Assembly (NCBI RefSeq): GCF_019733395.1
Contig: NZ_JAIHOO010000001.1
Coordinates: 4,528,983-4,592,982 of the forward strand
Direction: 5' to 3'
Source of the DNA: Lysobacter sp. BMK333-48F3
GTDB lineage: Bacteria; Pseudomonadota; Gammaproteobacteria; Xanthomonadales; Xanthomonadaceae
Length of the DNA: 64,000 nucleotides
Shown: piece by piece, positions 11,845 to 20,789 of the stretch
Layout: each line of letters opens with the position of its first letter
How positions within the stretch are numbered: position 1 is the stretch's first letter
Notes under the pieces: model-generated
Seen by the model: the letters and a program-made list of their open reading frames with translations, nothing else
The model's database searches: none
Told to the model about the DNA's origin: nothing
Position numbers and translations under genes: made by a program

Positions 11845-11919
11845 GGGCGGTTAGCTCAGCGGTAGAGCATCGCCTTCACACGGCGAGGGTCGCAGGTTCG
11901 AACCCTGCACCGCCCACCA
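11845..11919 (+). tRNA. tRNA-Val (anticodon CAC)
   Basis: Complete cloverleaf with encoded CCA. Acceptor GGGCGGT pairs with ACCGCCC; D-arm TAGCTCAGCGGTAGA; anticodon loop TTCACAC between CGCC and GGCG; T-arm GCAGGTTCGAACCCTGC. It reads GUG codons, which are abundant in this genome. Confidence 0.97.
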
Positions 11920-11927
11920 GTTCCACG

Positions 11928-11953
11928 AAAGGCCGGCGCAAGCCGGCTTTTTT
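11928..11953 (+). terminator. Terminator of tRNA-Val
   Basis: GCCGGC stem with loop GCAA, followed by a six-T run, 12 nt after the CCA end. Confidence 0.85.
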
Positions 11954-12021
11954 CGTTTCCGGCACCGCGCCGGCGCGGACCTCGCCTCCGCCCTCGCCCC
12001 GTCCAGACCAGGACCCGCCCC

Positions 12022-12387
12022 ATGGCCGACCCTCATCTCGCCCCCACCCGCCTCTACCACAACCCGCGCTGCTCCAAATCGCGCGGCGCCCTGGAACTGC
12101 TGCGCGAGCGCGGCCTGGAGCCGGCGTTGGTGACCTATCTGGACTCGCCGCCCGACGCCGCGCAATTGCGCGCCCTGCTCGGACTGCTGGGCCTGCCGGC
12201 GCGCGCGCTGCTGCGCAGCGGCGAAGACGAGTACCGCGAACTCGGCCTCGCCGATCCCGCCCTCGACGACGCCGCGCTGATCGCAGCGATGGTCGCGCAC
12301 CCGCGCCTGATCGAGCGCCCGATCTTCGTCCACGCCGACCGCGCCGTGATCGGCCGACCGCCCGAGCGGGTGCTGGAGTTGTTGTAA
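12022..12387 (+). CDS. ArsC/Spx-fold arsenate reductase-family protein
   Basis: 121 aa with the thioredoxin-like ArsC fold: LYHNPRCSKSRGALELL carries the redox Cys17, and the C-terminal part IFVHADRAVIGRPPERVLEL matches the glutaredoxin-coupled ArsC group (YfgD/ArsC). Biochemically this group reduces arsenate with glutaredoxin, but many members in genomes without an ars operon have no proven role. No arsB, arsR or acr3 is nearby, so the arsenate function is tentative. Confidence 0.85.
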   Translation: MADPHLAPTRLYHNPRCSKSRGALELLRERGLEPALVTYLDSPPDAAQLRALLGLLGLPARALLRSGEDEYRELGLADPALDDAALIAAMVAHPRLIERPIFVHADRAVIGRPPERVLELL

Positions 12388-12440
12388 GCGGCACGCCCTA
12401 GTCCACTCCGACGAACGCTCCGCTCACCGCAGCGGCACAA

Positions 12441-12950
<510 letters not shown>

Positions 12951-13031
12951 TTTGTGACCGAAGAAAGCCCCCGTGGGACGCCGCCCCCCCCCTTCTCTCA
13001 ACAGATACCGATCCTCCCCGCCAACACCCGG

Positions 13032-14654
13032 CTACAGCGACTTGCTCTCGCGCATCGCCAGCACCCGCGCCGGCGCGGCGAACGAATCGCTGCGTGCCGC
13101 GCTCCAGAACGCCTGGAACACCGCATGCGCCGGCACCTTGCCGATCAGGTCGCCCGGAGCGAGGAAATTGTACAAAGCCCCCAGCGAACGCACCTCGGTC
13201 GGCGAGACCCGGCGCAGGATGTGCTCGGGCCCGATTTCGCCCGGATGACGCAGGCCCGCCGCGCACAACAGGTCGCGCAGCGCCTTGAGCGTGTTCTCGT
13301 GGAAATGGAACACGCGGCTGGCCTTGTCCGGCACGTCGAGCTTGCGCCAGCGGCTCGGATCCTGGGTCGCCACCCCGGTCGGGCAGCGGTCGGTGTGACA
13401 GCTCTGCGCCTGGATGCAGCCCAGCGCGAACATGTAGCCGCGCGCGGCGTTGCACCAGTCCGCGCCCATCGCCAGGGTGCGGGCGAGGTCGAAGGCGCTG
13501 ACGATGCGGCCGGCGGCGCCGATCCGGATCTTGTCGCGCAACTCCAGTCCGACCAGGGTGTTGTGGACCAGCATCAGCGCCTCGTGCATCGGCACGCCGA
13601 CGTGGTCGATGAACTCCGCCGGCGCCGCGCCGGTGCCGCCCTCGGCGCCGTCGACGACGATGAAGTCCGGCAACAGGCCCGACTCGTGCATCGCCTTGGC
13701 GATGCCGAACCACTCCCAGGGATGGCCGATGGCGAGCTTGAACCCGGTCGGCTTGCCGCCGGACAGTTCGCGCAGGCGGGCGACGAAGCGCAGCAGGCCC
13801 AGCGGCGAATCGAACGCCGAATGCGCGGCCGGCGACACGCAGTCCTGGCCCATCGGCACGCCGCGGGTGGCCGAGATCTCGGCGCTGACCTTGGCCGCCG
13901 GCAGCACCCCGCCGTGGCCGGGCTTGGCGCCCTGCGACAGCTTGATCTCGATCATCTTGACCTGCGGGTCGCCGGCGTTGGCGGCGAAGCGCTGCTCGTC
14001 GAACAGGCCGCGCTCGTCGCGGCAGCCGAAATAGCCCGAGCCGATCTCCCACACCAGGTCGCCGCCGTTCTCGCGGTGATACGGCGAAATCGAGCCCTCG
14101 CCGGTGTCGTGATAGAAGCCGCCGAGCTTGGCGCCCTTGTTGAGCGCGCGGATCGCGTTGGCCGAGAGCGAGCCGAAGCTCATCGCCGAGATGTTGAATA
14201 CGCTGGCCGAGTACGGCTGGGCGGCGTTCTCGCCGATCGTCACCCGGAAGTCGTGCGGCACGTGCGCGGTCGGCGCCAGCGAATGGTTGATCCATTCGTA
14301 ATCCTGGCTGTAGACGTCCTGCTGGCTGCCGAACGGACGCACGTCGTTGACCGACTTGGCGCGCTGGTAGACCAGGGCGCGCTGCTGGCGCGAGAACGGC
14401 ACCTCGGCGGTGTCGGCCTCGATGAAGTACTGGCGCATCTCCGGGCCGATCGATTCCAGGCCGTAGCGGAAATGGGCCAGCACCGGATAGTTGCGGCGCA
14501 GGGTGCTGCGGGTCTGCAGCAGGTCGGCGGTGCCCAGCGCGGCGATCGCGCCGAACGCGGCCACGCCCCACCACCAGTCCGGATGGTGCAGCCAGACCAG
14601 CGACAACGAGATCACGGTCAACAGCAGGCTGGCGGCGTAGGCGGCATAACGCAT
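13032..14654 (-). CDS. Membrane-anchored FMN-binding glutamate synthase-like protein
   Basis: 540 aa. An N-terminal hydrophobic segment (YAASLLLTVISLSLVW, then WWGVAAFGAIAAL) is followed by a glutamate-synthase-type FMN TIM barrel: SFGSLSANAIRALNKGAK, EIKLSQGAKPGHGG, GAEGGTGAAPAEF, and a Cys-containing region near GCIQAQSCHTDRCPTG resembling the Fe-S segment. It lacks the amidotransferase and the gltB C-terminal domains, so it is the standalone FMN_Glu_synth type, not a full GltB. Its substrate is unknown. Start MRYAAYAAS is chosen because it opens directly into the membrane segment; an ATG 19 codons upstream is possible. Confidence 0.85.
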   Translation of the reverse strand: MRYAAYAASLLLTVISLSLVWLHHPDWWWGVAAFGAIAALGTADLLQTRSTLRRNYPVLAHFRYGLESIGPEMRQYFIEADTAEVPFSRQQRALVYQRAKSVNDVRPFGSQQDVYSQDYEWINHSLAPTAHVPHDFRVTIGENAAQPYSASVFNISAMSFGSLSANAIRALNKGAKLGGFYHDTGEGSISPYHRENGGDLVWEIGSGYFGCRDERGLFDEQRFAANAGDPQVKMIEIKLSQGAKPGHGGVLPAAKVSAEISATRGVPMGQDCVSPAAHSAFDSPLGLLRFVARLRELSGGKPTGFKLAIGHPWEWFGIAKAMHESGLLPDFIVVDGAEGGTGAAPAEFIDHVGVPMHEALMLVHNTLVGLELRDKIRIGAAGRIVSAFDLARTLAMGADWCNAARGYMFALGCIQAQSCHTDRCPTGVATQDPSRWRKLDVPDKASRVFHFHENTLKALRDLLCAAGLRHPGEIGPEHILRRVSPTEVRSLGALYNFLAPGDLIGKVPAHAVFQAFWSAARSDSFAAPARVLAMRESKSL

Positions 14655-14742
14655 GGCGATCGGTCGGTTCACGAGCTGGCGCCGAGCATAACCGGCCGCG
14701 GGTGCAGGCATCGTGCCCGTGCCCGCGCGGCGGCCGCGCCGG

Positions 14743-16032
14743 CTACAGCCGCGCGTCGACCTGGTCGCGCGGGTACAGGCTCTTGATGTCGTACAGCAGG
14801 GCGCCGGGCTTGCCGAACGCGCGCGCGCCGGCGGCGCCGAGGGCGCGGAACTGTTCGTGCGCGACCGCGACGATCACCGCGTCGTAGCTGCCGGCCTGCG
14901 GCGCCTCGACCATTTCCAGGCCGTATTCGCGCCGCGCCTCTTCGGCGTGGGCCCAGGGGTCGTGGATCTCGACCCGGGCCTGGTACTCGCCGAACTCGCG
15001 CGCCAGGTCGACCACCCGGGTGTTGCGCAGGTCGGCGCAGTTTTCCTTGAAGGTCAGGCCGAGGATCAGGATCCGCGAACCGGCCACGGCGATGCCGCGC
15101 TGGATCATCCGCTTGATCACCTCGGCGGCGACGTGCCCGCCCATGGCGTCGTTGATGCGCCGGCAGGCGAGCAGGATGTCGGGGTAGTAGCCCGCGCTCT
15201 GCGCCTTCTGGATCAGGTAGTAAGGGTCCACGCCGATGCAGTGGCCGCCGACCAGGCCGGGACGGAACGGCAGGAAATTCCACTTGCTGCCCGCCGCTTC
15301 CAGCACCTCGGTGGTGTCGATGCCCAGGCGCTGGAAGATCAGCGCGAACTCGTTGATCAGGGCGATGTTGGCGTCGCGCTGGGTGTTCTCGATGACCTTG
15401 GCCGCCTCGGCCACGCGCAGGCTGGAGGCCTTGTGGGTGCCGGCGGGAATGATGCTGCGGTACAGCGCGTCGACCCGCTCGGCGGTGGCCGCGTCGGAGC
15501 CGGAGGTGACCTTGGGAATGTCGACCAGCCGGCGCTGGCGATCGCCGGGGTTGATCCGCTCCGGGCTGTAGCCGACGAAGAAATCCCGGTTGAAGCGCAG
15601 GCCGCTGGCGCTTTCCAGTTCGGGAATGCAGATCTCCTCGGTCGCGCCGGGGTAGACGGTGGACTCGTAGATCACCGTGTCGCCGGCCTTGAGCAGCGCG
15701 CCGAGCGCGCGGCTGGCCTGGATCAGCGGGCTGAAGTCCGGGCGCTTGTGCTCGTCGATCGGGGTCGGGACGGTGATCACATAGGTGTCGCGATCGGCCA
15801 GATCCTGCAAGCTGGCGCTGAAGCGCAGCCGGGTCGCGGCGGCGATCTCGCCGGCCTCGTTCTCGCGGTGCAGGTCCTCGCCCAGGCTGAGCTGGGCCAC
15901 CCGCACCGGGTTGATGTCGTAGCCGACGGTGTCGTAGCGCTTGCCGAATTCCAGCGCCAGCGGCAGGCCGACGTAGCCCAGGCCGATGATGCCGATGCGC
16001 GTCTGCGCGAGGTTGCCGCCCTGCTCCGCCAT
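14743..16032 (-). CDS. UDP-sugar 6-dehydrogenase (WbpO/TviB type)
   Basis: 429 aa. Oxidises a UDP-N-acetylhexosamine to the uronic acid for surface polysaccharide. The N-terminal Rossmann motif is GIIGLGYVGLPLALEFGK; the catalytic Cys lies in VGGHCIGVDPYYL. The closest well-known group is the TviB/WbpO UDP-N-acetylgalactosamine(glucosamine) dehydrogenase family, judged by YDTVGYDINPVRV and FSPERINPGD-type signatures. Start at MAEQGGNLAQTRIG. No glycosyltransferases are adjacent; an epimerase lies 3.5 kb away. Pathway placement is inferred. Confidence 0.9.
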   Translation of the reverse strand: MAEQGGNLAQTRIGIIGLGYVGLPLALEFGKRYDTVGYDINPVRVAQLSLGEDLHRENEAGEIAAATRLRFSASLQDLADRDTYVITVPTPIDEHKRPDFSPLIQASRALGALLKAGDTVIYESTVYPGATEEICIPELESASGLRFNRDFFVGYSPERINPGDRQRRLVDIPKVTSGSDAATAERVDALYRSIIPAGTHKASSLRVAEAAKVIENTQRDANIALINEFALIFQRLGIDTTEVLEAAGSKWNFLPFRPGLVGGHCIGVDPYYLIQKAQSAGYYPDILLACRRINDAMGGHVAAEVIKRMIQRGIAVAGSRILILGLTFKENCADLRNTRVVDLAREFGEYQARVEIHDPWAHAEEARREYGLEMVEAPQAGSYDAVIVAVAHEQFRALGAAGARAFGKPGALLYDIKSLYPRDQVDARL

Positions 16033-16081
16033 GCCCTGCCCCGATCTTCGAGTCTGCGCCGGGTGTTCCGGACGGTGGATT

Positions 16082-17179
16082 CTAGTGAGCCTGTTTCGTT
16101 GCTGGCAAACCCCGCTCCGCCTCGGCGTCGGCGCACACCACCTGGTTGCGGCCGCGCTGCTTGGCCTGGTACAGCGCCGCATCGGCGTGGCGCATCCACA
16201 TCGCCGCGCTGACCGTGCGCGGCCCGGTCGAGGCCAGGCCGATGCTGACCGTGCAGCGCAGCGCCGGCGCGTCGTCGAAACGCGCGTCCTCGATCGCCTT
16301 GCGGATCCGCTCGGCGATCGAGCGCGCCGGCTCGTCGTCGATGTTCATCAGCACCAGGGCGAATTCGTCGCCGCCGATCCGGCTGGCGGTGTCGGTCAGG
16401 CGCACCACGCCGTGCAGGATGCCGGCGACCCGGCGCAGCACCGCATCGCCGATCTGATGGCCGTGGAAGTCGTTGATGTCCTTGAAATGGTCGACGTCGA
16501 TCAGGATCAGGCTGGCGTGGCGGGACGAGCGCGCGCAATGGGTCATCGCCGCGGTCGCCGAATCGTCCCAATGCAGGCGGTTCTGCAGGCCGGTCAGGGG
16601 ATCGGTGCGGCTGAGCTGGTCGAGCTGCTTGTTCTGCCGGACCACCTTGCGCGCCAGGCCGTAGGCGGCGCTGCTGATCGCCATCGGATAGACCACCATG
16701 AACGGCAGGCAGGCCAGAACCACGGTCATCGAACTGTAGGGCGAGAACGGAAAGCCGATCAGGGTCCACACCGCCGCGCCGGTGATCAGCATCGCCAGCG
16801 CGGTGCGGACCAGGAAACGCCAGCCGCCGACGCCGATCTTGTCGGCCGACAGCATCACCGCGAGCAAGGCGCTGGGCACCAGGTTGAACTGCATCACCGC
16901 GACCCACAGCCCGCCCAGCGCCGAGTCGATCACCAGGTTGCGGTACTCGGCGTACTCGGGGTCGCGGCTGCGCGAAGCCAGTACATAGGCCAGCGTGGGC
17001 CACAGATAGCCGTTGGCGAACAACAGCGCCCACACCCCGACCGCGGCGCGCTGCTCGTACAGCACCCCGGCCACGGCGAAGAACCCGAAGCCCAGCCCCA
17101 GCGAGCGCATCGCATAGATGCGGCGGACGAAACGCAGATGCTCGGCGGTACGCCCCGAATCGCGGGAACTGTCGGTCAT
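16082..17179 (-). CDS. MASE2-GGDEF diguanylate cyclase (DgcC/AdrA-like)
   Basis: 365 aa inner-membrane enzyme making c-di-GMP from GTP. Residues 15-170 form a MASE2-type membrane sensor with several hydrophobic helices; residues about 185-355 form the GGDEF domain. The active site GGDEF is at 269-273, and a complete I-site, RLTD at 260-263, is five residues before it, so product inhibition is expected. Start at ATG 17179 with a G-rich ribosome site upstream (GAGGGGGC). In E. coli the MASE2 cyclase DgcC controls cellulose; here no such operon is adjacent. Confidence 0.92.
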   Translation of the reverse strand: MTDSSRDSGRTAEHLRFVRRIYAMRSLGLGFGFFAVAGVLYEQRAAVGVWALLFANGYLWPTLAYVLASRSRDPEYAEYRNLVIDSALGGLWVAVMQFNLVPSALLAVMLSADKIGVGGWRFLVRTALAMLITGAAVWTLIGFPFSPYSSMTVVLACLPFMVVYPMAISSAAYGLARKVVRQNKQLDQLSRTDPLTGLQNRLHWDDSATAAMTHCARSSRHASLILIDVDHFKDINDFHGHQIGDAVLRRVAGILHGVVRLTDTASRIGGDEFALVLMNIDDEPARSIAERIRKAIEDARFDDAPALRCTVSIGLASTGPRTVSAAMWMRHADAALYQAKQRGRNQVVCADAEAERGLPATKQAH

Positions 17180-17522
17180 TCCGCTCAAGCCCCCTCGCTC
17201 GTGGATGATCGCGCCGAACCGGTCGTGCCTGCCGTCCGAGCATACCTCGCTTGACGGTCCGGCGAGCACACTGGCGCGGGCCGATCCGCCGTCTGCGCCG
17301 GCGCGGCCAAGCGCCGGCCGGGGCCTGCCGGCCCGCCCTCGCCCGCCCCCCGTCCGCGCCCGTCGCGGCGCCGGCCGGCGCGTGACCGCGGTCGCGCAGC
17401 GGAGCGGATCGCGATCGCAGAGATGAACGTTTGCCTCGATTGAATCGCCGTCTACACGTGCATCTAACGGCGCGTTCGGGCACCATCTGCGAAACAGGGG
17501 GTTCCTCCACGGAGCCTGAGCG
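17180..17522. other. Divergent intergenic region, 343 nt
   Basis: Must hold the promoters of the cyclase (leftward) and the small protein at 17523 (rightward). Mostly CG-rich; I cannot identify convincing -35/-10 pairs or operators. Confidence 0.4.
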
Positions 17523-17870
17523 ATGACGACCACCCTACGCGGCCGCCACAGCCCGAACACGCCCGGGCTCAGCTATTGGGCCAGCCATTACCGACACGCG
17601 GATTTCTACCGCGACGGCATGCGCTTCAGCGATTACGCACCGGCGTTCTACGTCGGCATTTCGGTGCATCTGGAACACCCGGATCGCGACTTCGACGACC
17701 CGACCCTGCAGCTGCGCCAGCGCTATCAGCGCATCCGCCTGGGCTCGGCGCTCAATTGGGAGCAGGCCGAACGCGCCGCGCGCTCGGCCTGGCAGCGCGC
17801 GCGCAACACCGCCGAAGCCGCGCAGGCGCGCATCGCCCGGCACATGGCCGAACTGGCCGCCCAGCCCTGA
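17523..17870 (+). CDS. Small conserved WASHY/FSDYAPA protein, paralogue 1
   Basis: 115 aa, no signal peptide. Core: SYWASHYRHADFYRDGMRF then FSDYAPAFYVGI, then a Trp-bearing helix SALNWEQAERAARSAWQRA. A second gene in this window (38273-38554) shares SYWASHYKHAPFYREG and FSDYAPAIYLGI, so the pair are paralogues. The layout resembles a widespread proteobacterial family of small proteins with DYxPAYxYG and a final AxxAxRDAWxR helix, often induced by stress; its role is not established. ATG follows GGAGCC. Confidence 0.75.
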   Translation: MTTTLRGRHSPNTPGLSYWASHYRHADFYRDGMRFSDYAPAFYVGISVHLEHPDRDFDDPTLQLRQRYQRIRLGSALNWEQAERAARSAWQRARNTAEAAQARIARHMAELAAQP

Positions 17871-17910
17871 GCCGGGCCCGCCGCGCGCATCCCGGCGGCC
17901 TCGAACAGAC

Positions 17911-17935
17911 CATGCGGCGGCGCTGCCGCCGCATG
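17911..17935. terminator. Bidirectional hairpin between convergent genes
   Basis: Perfect 11-bp stem CATGCGGCGGC/GCCGCCGCATG with a 3-nt loop, between the 17523 gene and folM. No T-run, so termination strength is uncertain. Confidence 0.5.
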
Positions 17936-17987
17936 CGGATCCGGGCCTCGGACCCAGCATTCGGATCCGGGCCTCCGGCCCAGGCTT
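17936..17987. repeat. Two imperfect 26-nt direct repeats
   Basis: Units start at 17936 and 17962, each beginning CGGATCCGGGCCTC and ending CCCAG plus a short tail. They abut the folM stop codon. Confidence 0.75.
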
Positions 17988-18689
17988 TCACAACCTGAAG
18001 CGGCCGCCGTCGACGCGCAGGATCTCGCCGGTGCAGTAGGCCGCATCGCTCAGGTACATCACCGCCGCCACCACGTCCTCGGGCGCGCCGATCCGCCCGA
18101 GCACCGTGCGTGCTGCGATCGCGCCTTCCTGCTCGGCGCGTTCGGCCGGGTCGCGCACCGACGGCAGCACCGTGCCCGGCGCGACCGCGTTGACCCGGGT
18201 CGGCGCCAGTTCGGTCGCCAGCGCGCGCACCAGGCCGGCGCCGGCGGCGCGGCTGACCTGGTAGGCCGCATGCCCGGGAAAGGACCGGTCCAGGTAGGTG
18301 TCCAGCAGCATCACCACCGAAGCCAACGGCCGGCGCCGCTGCAAGGCCAGCGCCAGCTCCCACGGCGCCAGCAGGTTGACCTGCAGATGGCGCTGCATGC
18401 GCGCGCGCTCCTCGTCCAGCCCGGCCGGGTCGAGCGCGTTCCAGTCCTGGCCGCGCTCGAACATCGACGCGCTGAGCACCAGGTCGGTGATCTCCGCCTC
18501 GGGCAGGGCCGGCAGCGCCTGGTTCAAATCCCAGCTCCAGCCGCTCACCGGCCCCGAATACGGCGCCGGCTCGGCGTCGGCCTCGCGGCGGTGCGCGATC
18601 ACGCGGTCGCCGCGCGCCAGGCAGGCTTCGGCGATGGCGCGGCCGATCCGGCGCGAGGCGCCGGTAATCAAGGTGACGCGCTGCGACAT
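17988..18689 (-). CDS. folM: FolM-like pteridine reductase (SDR family)
   Basis: 233 aa short-chain dehydrogenase. TGASRRIG at the N-terminus has the Arg-bearing NADPH loop of pteridine reductases/FolM, which reduce dihydromonapterin or dihydrofolate. The dinucleotide fold continues with VLSASMF and QVNLLAPW. The catalytic motif reads Tyr143-QVS-Arg147 rather than the usual YxxxK; the Lys-to-Arg change is unusual. It starts one nucleotide inside the folK-like stop (TGATG), so the two genes are translationally coupled, which supports a pterin role. Substrate unproven. Confidence 0.75.
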   Translation of the reverse strand: MSQRVTLITGASRRIGRAIAEACLARGDRVIAHRREADAEPAPYSGPVSGWSWDLNQALPALPEAEITDLVLSASMFERGQDWNALDPAGLDEERARMQRHLQVNLLAPWELALALQRRRPLASVVMLLDTYLDRSFPGHAAYQVSRAAGAGLVRALATELAPTRVNAVAPGTVLPSVRDPAERAEQEGAIAARTVLGRIGAPEDVVAAVMYLSDAAYCTGEILRVDGGRFRL

Positions 18690-19243
18690 CAACCGGCCTC
18701 CGCTGCGAAATCTACCCAGAGATCCTTGCTGTGCAGGCAACGTTCGACGAAGGCCGCGCCGGCCAGGGCATAGAACCCTTCGGCGTTGCGCTCCGGCACG
18801 AAGCCGCGCTGCGCGGCGACCGCGTCCAGCGCCTGTTTCAACGCCGGCAGCGGCAGCTGGTGCAGGCCGTGGAACAGATACGGCCGCCCCGGATCGTAGC
18901 GCGGCTGCCATTGCACGTCCGTGTCGATGCGCCCGACCAGGTCGATGTCCAGCGGCACCGGCAAGGCCCGCTGCGGATCGCGGCGGCGGCCGAAGTCGTT
19001 TTCGATCTGCTTGAAGCGCCGTTCCAGTGCCTCGACGCTGTCGGCCGCGGCGGTCTGCAGCGCCAGCATCAGGTTCACCGTCACCCCGCCGCGGTAATCG
19101 CGATGGCGGTCGGCGAACAGGTCCGAGCACGCGCGCAGGCTGTTCGGGCCGGCCTGCGCGCGCAGTCGCGCGGCGGCGCCGATCAGGGTCTCGACCCGGG
19201 CGCCGTCGCAGGCGCCCAGGCAGATCAGCGCGATCGCGCTCAT
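18689..19243 (-). CDS. folK: FolK-like HPPK-family protein
   Basis: 184 aa resembling 6-hydroxymethyl-7,8-dihydropterin pyrophosphokinase, which activates the pterin for folate synthesis with ATP. Visible features: N-terminal ICLGACDG in place of the usual LGSN, DYRGGVTVNLMLALQT, and the Mg-binding LDID in RALPVPLDIDLVG. It is diverged from typical FolK; a second, canonical folK elsewhere is likely. Translation is coupled to the FolM-like gene. Confidence 0.65.
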   Translation of the reverse strand: MSAIALICLGACDGARVETLIGAAARLRAQAGPNSLRACSDLFADRHRDYRGGVTVNLMLALQTAAADSVEALERRFKQIENDFGRRRDPQRALPVPLDIDLVGRIDTDVQWQPRYDPGRPYLFHGLHQLPLPALKQALDAVAAQRGFVPERNAEGFYALAGAAFVERCLHSKDLWVDFAAEAG

Positions 19244-19493
19244 GCCGGCCCCGCCGGCGGCGCGCCGTCGCGCGGGAAATGCGGACCCGGAATCGTCTGG
19301 TAGCGGTGGCTCAATGCGGCGCCTCGTCGGTGAGCGGCGACGGCGCGCCCGGCGCCGTCGTCATCGGGCCCCATTCTAGCCAGCGCCGGGCGGACGCCCC
19401 AGCCGGCGCGCGCCGAATCCGCCGCAGCCGCGTCGCGACGGCGCCGGCCGTCCGCTCCGGTCGCCCGCTTCAATCGCCCGCTCCAGTCGCCGT

Positions 19494-20477
19494 TCAAGCC
19501 ACCGGATAGGGCATGTCCTCGAAGCGCTGCGCGTGATAGCCCTTGACCCCGACCTCGCGCGCCAGTTCGCTGCGGAAGTCGCGGCCCTCGCGCAGGCAGT
19601 CCAGCACGTGGCCGAAGTCGTAGTGCGGCCGCCAGCCCAGGTCGCGGCGCGCGCGCGCGTTGTCGTAGATCCGGTCGAGCTGGGGAAACAAGCGCCAGCC
19701 CTGCGCCGCGTACAGCTCGCGGCAGTGCGGGTAGTGGCGCTCGACCGCGGCCGCGGCGTCGCGGCGCAGTTCGGCCCGCTCGGTGCGCGAGAACGGGCTG
19801 GTGGCCGAGACGATGTAGCGGCCGAAACCCAGCGCCGGCGCGCGTTCGATCGCGCACAGATGGGCCTGGACCACGTCCTCGATATCGGCGCGCCGGTACA
19901 GCAGTTCGTTGGCCTGCGCATTGGCCGGGCCGTAGACGCTGCGCACCGCCGCATCGTCGTCGTCTTCGGGAAAGAAGCGCGAGGTGCGCAGCACCAGCGC
20001 CGGCAGGCGGTGCTTGCGGTGGAACAGCTCGCACAGGCCCTCGGCGGCGATCTTGGTGGTGCCGTAGATGTTCTTCGGCACCGGCGCCACGTCCTCGTCG
20101 ATCCACGCCGCCGGTTCGCCCGGCGCCGGGCTCAGCGCCGCGCCGAAGGCGCTGGTGGTGCTGGTGAACACGAAAGCCTCGACCCGCTCGGCCAGGGCCG
20201 CCTCGAGCAGGGCCAGGGTGCCGGCGACGTTGGTGTCGACGAACTGGCGGTAGCTGTGGGTGGCGACGTGCGGCTTGTGCAAGGTCGCGGCGTGGATCAC
20301 CTGGCGCACGCCGCGCATCGCCGCGGCGGCGAATTCGGGATCGGCGATCGAACCGACCGCGTCGGTGTAGGGCGAGGACTTGATGTCCACGCCGCGCACC
20401 GCCCGCCCCTGAGCGCGCAAACGGCGCATCAGGCCTTCGCCGAGGTGGCCGGCGCTGCCGGTAACGAGAATCGACAT
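19494..20477 (-). CDS. NAD(P)-dependent epimerase/dehydratase (extended SDR)
   Basis: 327 aa Rossmann protein: cofactor loop VTGSAGHLGEGL at residues 5-16, catalytic YGTTK (Tyr/Lys pair), upstream TSTTSAFG Ser/Thr. These match UDP-glucose 4-epimerase-like sugar-nucleotide enzymes; the exact sugar is unknown. The C-terminal half includes GWRLFPQLDRIYDNARAR. It lies on the same strand as the folK-like gene but 250 nt upstream, so it is probably a separate unit. Confidence 0.85.
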   Translation of the reverse strand: MSILVTGSAGHLGEGLMRRLRAQGRAVRGVDIKSSPYTDAVGSIADPEFAAAAMRGVRQVIHAATLHKPHVATHSYRQFVDTNVAGTLALLEAALAERVEAFVFTSTTSAFGAALSPAPGEPAAWIDEDVAPVPKNIYGTTKIAAEGLCELFHRKHRLPALVLRTSRFFPEDDDDAAVRSVYGPANAQANELLYRRADIEDVVQAHLCAIERAPALGFGRYIVSATSPFSRTERAELRRDAAAAVERHYPHCRELYAAQGWRLFPQLDRIYDNARARRDLGWRPHYDFGHVLDCLREGRDFRSELAREVGVKGYHAQRFEDMPYPVA

Positions 20478-20789
20478 CGGTGGACGCTCCTGGCCGGCGT
20501 CGGCCGCATGGCGCGGCGCGACGGCAAAAAATCAGACTAGCAAGCCGCTCCCACCGCTGCCATGCGCGGCGCGGCGTTTTGTCCGCGCATCGTTCAGAGC
20601 GTCGGCTTCATCGCCACCGACATCGACCGGATCGCCCGGGACCGGATCGACGACAACGGGCCTATCGACGACAGCTGGCCTATCGAGGACAACCTCGGCT
20701 GATGCGCCAGCCCGGGTCCGGCGACGATTCGCGTTGAGCCGATCGCGGCGCGCAGGCCGGAGCCGCGTCGATGCGGCTCCGGCGGCGGT

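Noticed and set aside
17988..19130. FolM-like gene extended upstream to about 380 codons
   Set aside because: The extension is antisense-like Arg/Gly/Pro sequence over the folK-like gene; the start at MSQRVTLITGAS matches the SDR N-terminus and the TGATG coupling.
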